Origin: Pelagicoccus albus
GTDB lineage: Bacteria > Verrucomicrobiota > Verrucomicrobiia > Opitutales > Opitutaceae
Direction of reading: 5' to 3'
DNA: 64,000 nucleotides
Assembly (NCBI RefSeq): GCF_014230145.1
Contig: NZ_JACHVC010000007.1
Span: forward strand, 310,001-374,000
The notes under the pieces are model-generated. The model saw nothing but the letters and a program-made list of their open reading frames with translations, did not search any database and was not told where the DNA came from. Below, piece by piece: positions 60,177 through 64,000 of this stretch (within the stretch, counting starts at the first letter, position 1; every line of letters starts with the position of its first letter). The translations under genes were made by a program, and so were the position numbers.

Positions 60177-61277
60177 ATGTCAGTTTCCGTAACAGATCTT
60201 GTGAAGCCGGAGCTTCTGAAGCAGCCAGTCTACCAACCCGGTAAGCCGATCGAAGATGTCGCTCGAGAGCTGGGCTTGGACCCATTGGGGATCCTGAAGC
60301 TCGCTTCCAATGAGAATCCCATGGGGGCCTCCGAAGCGGCTATCGAAGCGGGCAAGGCTGCCATGGAGTCAGTCGAGCTGTATCCGGACGGTGGATGTTT
60401 CGAGCTTAAGAAAGCGATTGCTGCGAACCGCGGCCTAAGCCCGGAGCAGATCGTGATCGGCAATGGATCCAACGAAGTACTGGAAATCATTGGCCATGCA
60501 TTTCTGGGAGCTGGCGACGAAGCGGTGATGGGCGACCGAGCTTTCATCGTCTACAAGCTGGTGACGCTGCTGTTTGGGGCGACACCGGTGGAAGTGCCCA
60601 TGAAAAATTTCACGCACGACCTCGATGCCATGGCCGAGGCGGTAACGGAAAAGACCAAAGTTGTCTTTTTGCCCAGCCCGGACAATCCAAGCGGCACAGC
60701 TAATTCGGAAGCGGAAATTCGCGCCTTCATCGAAAAGTTGCCCGAGCACGTGCTTTTCGTGCTCGATGAAGCCTATGCCGAATATGTTGCCAATGCTCCA
60801 GACCTGAGGGATTTGATCGCAGCGGGGCGCAAGGTGTTTTGTACCCGAACCTTCTCGAAAATCTATGGTCTCGCGGGCTTGCGGGTCGGCTACGGTTACG
60901 GTTCCCCAGAGTTGGTTGGCTTGCTCAATCGCGTTAGAGAACCCTTCAACGTGAATTCCATCGCTCAGGCAGCAGCGATCGCAGCCCTTGGTGATCAGGG
61001 GTTTGTGTCGGATTGCCGTGTCGCCAATGAAGTTGGCCGCATTCAGCTGGAGACGGGGTTCATGTCGATGGGATGCGAGTATATCCAAAGCTTCGCAAAC
61101 TTCGTGACCGTAAAGGTAGGCGATGGTGTGCGCTGTTTCGAGGAACTGCAGAAGCAGGGGGTCATCGTTCGTCCGCTTGCTCCTTACGGCCTGCCTGAGT
61201 GGGTTCGAGTGACGGTGGGGTTGCCGGAGCAGAACGATATGGCTCTGAAGGCACTCAATTCGTTCTTGAAATCTTAG
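60177..61277 (+). CDS. hisC: Histidinol-phosphate aminotransferase HisC
   Basis: HisC transaminates imidazole-acetol phosphate to histidinol phosphate in histidine synthesis, with PLP. The 366-residue product has LKLASNENPMGASEAAIEAG near the N-terminus, GNGSNEVLEIIGHAFLGAGD, the PSPDNPSGTANSEAEIRAFI loop, LDEAYAEYV, and the PLP lysine in RTFSKIYGLAGLRVGYGYGS. The C-terminal WVRVTVGLPEQNDMALKALN carries the phosphate-binding Arg. No other his genes are adjacent, so it is a standalone copy and may serve other aromatic or branched substrates. Confidence 0.92.
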   Translation: MSVSVTDLVKPELLKQPVYQPGKPIEDVARELGLDPLGILKLASNENPMGASEAAIEAGKAAMESVELYPDGGCFELKKAIAANRGLSPEQIVIGNGSNEVLEIIGHAFLGAGDEAVMGDRAFIVYKLVTLLFGATPVEVPMKNFTHDLDAMAEAVTEKTKVVFLPSPDNPSGTANSEAEIRAFIEKLPEHVLFVLDEAYAEYVANAPDLRDLIAAGRKVFCTRTFSKIYGLAGLRVGYGYGSPELVGLLNRVREPFNVNSIAQAAAIAALGDQGFVSDCRVANEVGRIQLETGFMSMGCEYIQSFANFVTVKVGDGVRCFEELQKQGVIVRPLAPYGLPEWVRVTVGLPEQNDMALKALNSFLKS

Positions 61278-61367
61278 CTCAGCCCGCAGCATCTTGGCAT
61301 ATCTACTGCATGCGGAGCCTCGCCTCCTAGCGCGTTCGCTCGCTGCGGTGGTTTCATAGAAGCAAAA

Positions 61368-62696
61368 GTGTACACCTATACAGTTTCGGAACTAACTGCC
61401 TGCGGACTTGGAGCCGCGGTTCTTTTGGCCTTAAATGCGATCTTCGTCGGAGCTGAGTTCAGCTTGGTGAAGCTTCGCTTTACCCGTTTCGGGTCCGGTC
61501 AAATGAAGGCAGCTCGCGAATCGGAGAACATTGCGGGATTGCTGGAGGACATGAGCGCTAGCATCAAGATGCTGCGTCTGGGGATATCGATGTTCTCAAT
61601 CGGGGCCGCGTTTCTGATTCTGCCGCTGGCATACAGTTTCACCACGGGGATGGGCTGGGCCTCTGGCTATGAGCTACGGGTGTCGATCGTTTTTGCTCTG
61701 ATCATTTCCGTCATGGCTCACTTCGTTCTCGGAGAGCTGGTTCCGCGAGCCATGGCCCTGCAGCATCCGGTCAATACGATCCGTTGGTCGCTGCCGTTCG
61801 TCCTCCTGTTCCGATTTCTCGTTCGGCCTCTTTCAGCCGTTCTCAATTTCTTGTCTGGAATCATCCTCAAAGTCTTCCGCTTGGACCCGAATTTGGATTT
61901 GAACCTACTGGATGTGGAAGCCCAGATCCGCTCTCTTGTGAACGAGGGCGATGAGCTTCCAGCTTTGGCGGAAAGCATTGTCAGCAACGCCCTCGAGCTC
62001 CGAAAGCGAGTGGCTCACGATATCATGATTCCTCGTAACCAGCTGCAGTATATCGATTTAGAGGATACTTCAGTTGAGAATCTAGATATTGCCAGAAAGT
62101 CTGGGCACACACGTTTCCCTGTGTGCAATGGGGACTTGGACGATTGTGTGGGCATCGTGCACATCAAGGACGTTTTCCGCAGCGGGCAGGAGGGGCTCAA
62201 GATCGATTGGATGAAGTTGAAGCGGCCAATGATCACCTTTTCCATGGATGCTCCCCTTGAAAAGGTATTGCAGCGTTTTCTAAAATCGCGAAAGCACTTC
62301 GCCCTCTTGAAGGACGACTTTGGCGGCACCGTGGGAGCGGTCACTATGGAAGACGTTCTGGAAGAGCTGGTAGGCGAGATTCAGGACGAGTTCGATCGTG
62401 AGGAAAAGATGGTGACCGAATCAGCGGAAGGCATTTATCAGGTCGATGGATTGACTGCGCTGCACGATTTGGCGGACGAGATCGGTATCGATATCGAGGC
62501 TCGAGAAGTTTCCACTTTTGGCGGGTATATCACTTACGAGCTCGGCCGTATGCCGAGGCAAGGCGAGCAATTCCGAATCAAGGATCTGGAGATCGAAGTC
62601 ACCCAGGTCGATGAGCGACGCGTGCTCAGCGCTTCGGTGCAAATCGTAAAGGAGCAGGAGGATGATGAAGAATCCAGCTCCGAATCCAAGGAGTAG
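61368..62696 (+). CDS. CNNM/CorC-type membrane protein with CBS domains
   Basis: The 442-residue product belongs to the HlyC/CorC (TlyC) family. It starts at GTG with the CNNM membrane domain (about 1-195; AIFVGAEFSLVKLRFTRFGS, HFVLGELVPRAMALQHP), then two CBS modules (about 215-345; AHDIMIPRNQLQYIDLEDTS, FGGTVGAVTMEDVLEELVGE) and the C-terminal CorC_HlyC domain (FGGYITYELGRMPRQGEQFR). Such proteins act in Mg2+ or other divalent-cation efflux. The acidic C-tail is rich in Glu and Ser. Confidence 0.9.
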   Translation: MYTYTVSELTACGLGAAVLLALNAIFVGAEFSLVKLRFTRFGSGQMKAARESENIAGLLEDMSASIKMLRLGISMFSIGAAFLILPLAYSFTTGMGWASGYELRVSIVFALIISVMAHFVLGELVPRAMALQHPVNTIRWSLPFVLLFRFLVRPLSAVLNFLSGIILKVFRLDPNLDLNLLDVEAQIRSLVNEGDELPALAESIVSNALELRKRVAHDIMIPRNQLQYIDLEDTSVENLDIARKSGHTRFPVCNGDLDDCVGIVHIKDVFRSGQEGLKIDWMKLKRPMITFSMDAPLEKVLQRFLKSRKHFALLKDDFGGTVGAVTMEDVLEELVGEIQDEFDREEKMVTESAEGIYQVDGLTALHDLADEIGIDIEAREVSTFGGYITYELGRMPRQGEQFRIKDLEIEVTQVDERRVLSASVQIVKEQEDDEESSSESKE

Positions 62697-62708
62697 GCAC
62701 TTGCCTAT

Positions 62709-63692
62709 CTACTGAAAAGACGCGCGGCGAAGGCGGTCATTGATTGCCAGTCCCAGGCCGAGTTCGGGAGCTTCCTCTGCTATGATGCTCGAGTAGCCAG
62801 ATTCATCGATTTCCCTCAGTTTGGAATAAAGCTGGGAGGCGATTTCATCTAGGCGCCCTGATTTGGAGAGCCAATAAACGTTTTTGCCGGTAGCGAAGCT
62901 AGGCTTGGCCAGCAGCAAGGCCGCGTTTTCGGGCCCAAGTTTCTCGATTTCCTCGCTTGATATGCCGCCTCGTAGAGCGAGCGGAGTTCGGGGGCTGTAA
63001 TGTTTGGGCAAGGCTCCGGGCGCAAGGTGCTGCACGGATTCGTCGGCATCGGTTGCCGCTGGCTTATCGATTGATCTGCCAATCTCCGCTTCGATCTCCT
63101 CTGCGGGCAAGGCTCCGTAGCGAAGGATGCGGGGTGCGGATTCGTCGCGTACGTCGATGATGGTGGACTCCACCCCAAACGCGCACGGGCCGCCGTCCAG
63201 AATGAAGCTGATTTTTGACCCTAATCCGGCCTGCACATGTTGAGCTGTGGTCGGGCTGATGTAGGCAAAGGGGTTGGCGCTCGGGGCTGCGATCGGGAAA
63301 TCGCATTGTTCGACTAGCCTTTTGAAGTCCGGGTGGGCCGAGCAGCGGACCGCTACGGAGTCCAATCCAGCGGTGACGATGGCCGGAACCTTTGCTTTCT
63401 TGGGAAGTACGAAGGTCAGTGGCCCAGGCCAGAATCGTTCCGCCAGACGTAGGGCGAGAGGATTCGGGTAGCATATGTCCTCCAAAGACTCGACTCCCGC
63501 CACATGGCAGATGAGTGGGTCGTTGGTGGGGCGCTCCTTCGCTTGGAAGATGTTGGCGCAGGCTTCAGCGTCCAAGGCGTTGGCAGCGAGGCCGTATACA
63601 GTCTCGGTGGGGACTCCAACGAGACCCCCAAAAAGCAAAAACTTACGCAGGTCGCGTAAGTTTTCCTCGGTAGGTTGGAGTATGTTCGCCAT
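62709..63692 (-). CDS. tsaC: Threonylcarbamoyl-AMP synthase (Sua5 long form)
   Basis: TsaC/Sua5 makes threonylcarbamoyl-AMP for the t6A modification of tRNAs reading ANN codons. The 327-residue product has the YrdC domain (GLVGVPTETVYGLAANALDA, RPTNDPLICHV, VAVRCSAHPDFKRLVEQCDF) and the extra C-terminal Sua5 domain joined by the linker LAPGALPKHYSPRTPLAL, so it is the long form. The ATG at 63692 gives MANILQPTEENLRDLRKFL. The frame is open to 63716, but that adds only eight unsupported residues. Confidence 0.93.
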   Translation of the reverse strand: MANILQPTEENLRDLRKFLLFGGLVGVPTETVYGLAANALDAEACANIFQAKERPTNDPLICHVAGVESLEDICYPNPLALRLAERFWPGPLTFVLPKKAKVPAIVTAGLDSVAVRCSAHPDFKRLVEQCDFPIAAPSANPFAYISPTTAQHVQAGLGSKISFILDGGPCAFGVESTIIDVRDESAPRILRYGALPAEEIEAEIGRSIDKPAATDADESVQHLAPGALPKHYSPRTPLALRGGISSEEIEKLGPENAALLLAKPSFATGKNVYWLSKSGRLDEIASQLYSKLREIDESGYSSIIAEEAPELGLGLAINDRLRRASFQ

Positions 63693-63760
63693 GGTACGGT
63701 GAAACGAGCGGGCCAACCAAGTCCCACGTGTGTGTCGTAGCTATCCGCTTCGGAAGCGGG

Positions 63761-63952
63761 CTACTTCATCAAGCGCAAGTTGCGGGCGCGCTTGATTGCC
63801 TTGGTGATCTTACGCTGCTGCTTCGCGTTGATGCGATTCATCTTGGCAGGGATGATCTTGCCAGTCTCGGTGACGTAGCGAGCGAGGATGTGAGCATGGT
63901 GGAAGTCCAGCTCTTGTGGCGTGAGGCTCTGTGATTTTTTCTCTGTGCTCAT
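63761..63952 (-). CDS. rpsR: 30S ribosomal protein bS18
   Basis: S18 binds the 30S platform with S6. The 63-residue product has the family core HILARYVTETGKIIPAKMNR and the C-terminal basic helix NAKQQRKITKAIKRARNLRL. It is a short version lacking the N-terminal Cys motif of some S18 types. The CDS lies on the minus strand at the window edge; rpsF and rplI, its usual neighbours, would be outside. A palindrome CCGCTT-CGG-AAGCGG (63745-63759) lies just after its stop but has no T-run. Confidence 0.95.
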   Translation of the reverse strand: MSTEKKSQSLTPQELDFHHAHILARYVTETGKIIPAKMNRINAKQQRKITKAIKRARNLRLMK

Positions 63953-64000
63953 AAGGAACGGCGGAAACTAGGCCTTGCCGGTGCCTTGTCAACAACGGAA

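Noticed and set aside
60435-61292. 285-residue minus-strand open frame inside hisC
   Set aside because: Shadow of hisC, whose PLP motifs are all in the plus frame.

Overview
The window looks like chromosomal DNA of a flagellated, Gram-negative bacterium, most likely a marine member of the Verrucomicrobiota (class Opitutia, Pelagicoccus/Puniceicoccus-like). This placement is inferred from gene content (FliW with CsrA, a long IspH with an N-terminal extension, an L-ring and P-ring, paired Hsp20 genes, a 63-residue S18, SulP and YeiH transporters), not from a marker-gene search. Shine-Dalgarno sequences are weak or absent before many starts. No rRNA, tRNA, CRISPR array, insertion sequence or prophage was recognised.

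1-20.4 kb is one co-directional flagellar locus: fliO-P-Q-R-flhB-flhA (export gate), a divergent flhF, a small membrane protein, fliA (sigma-28), motA-motB, a small Cys protein, then flgF-flgG-flgA-flgH-flgI-flgJ(N-terminal form)-flgN-like-flgK-flgL, fliW-csrA and one short flagellin gene, followed by three small unknown genes. Two near-perfect sigma-54 (-24/-12) promoters precede fliO and flgF, and a sigma-28-type promoter precedes motA. This suggests a tiered cascade: sigma-54 for the gate, rod and hook genes, FliA for the late genes, and a FliW/CsrA switch on flagellin translation, for which a GGA-loop hairpin sits on the flagellin ribosome binding site.

21-25 kb holds a PatB-type C-S lyase (minus strand), two tandem Hsp20 chaperones and an MscS channel. 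24.8-25.3 kb is a structured, apparently untranslated stretch ending in a strong intrinsic terminator (candidate RNA element). 25.3-37.2 kb is a peptide-use locus: Yej-type permeases, a lipoprotein peptide-binding protein, two separate OppD/OppF ATPases, an exported M3 oligopeptidase, an exported M16 peptidase and a small HELGH metallopeptidase.

37.2-41.8 kb (minus strand) carries a MarC protein, a small membrane protein, an OadA/pyruvate-carboxylase-B subunit lacking its biotinyl domain, and a NatAB-like ABC exporter. 42.3-45.3 kb is ribBA (degenerate RibA half)-ribH-nusB-ftsY. Then follow an SGNH hydrolase, a SulP/STAS anion transporter, long IspH, an AspT/YidE-type transporter, GNAT and FemAB-like acyltransferases, a divergent LysR/YeiH pair with palindromic sites between them, an FmdB-like protein, a methyltransferase, a secreted ankyrin-repeat protein behind a structured leader, hisC, a CNNM/CorC-like CBS protein, Sua5 and rpsR (the last two on the minus strand).
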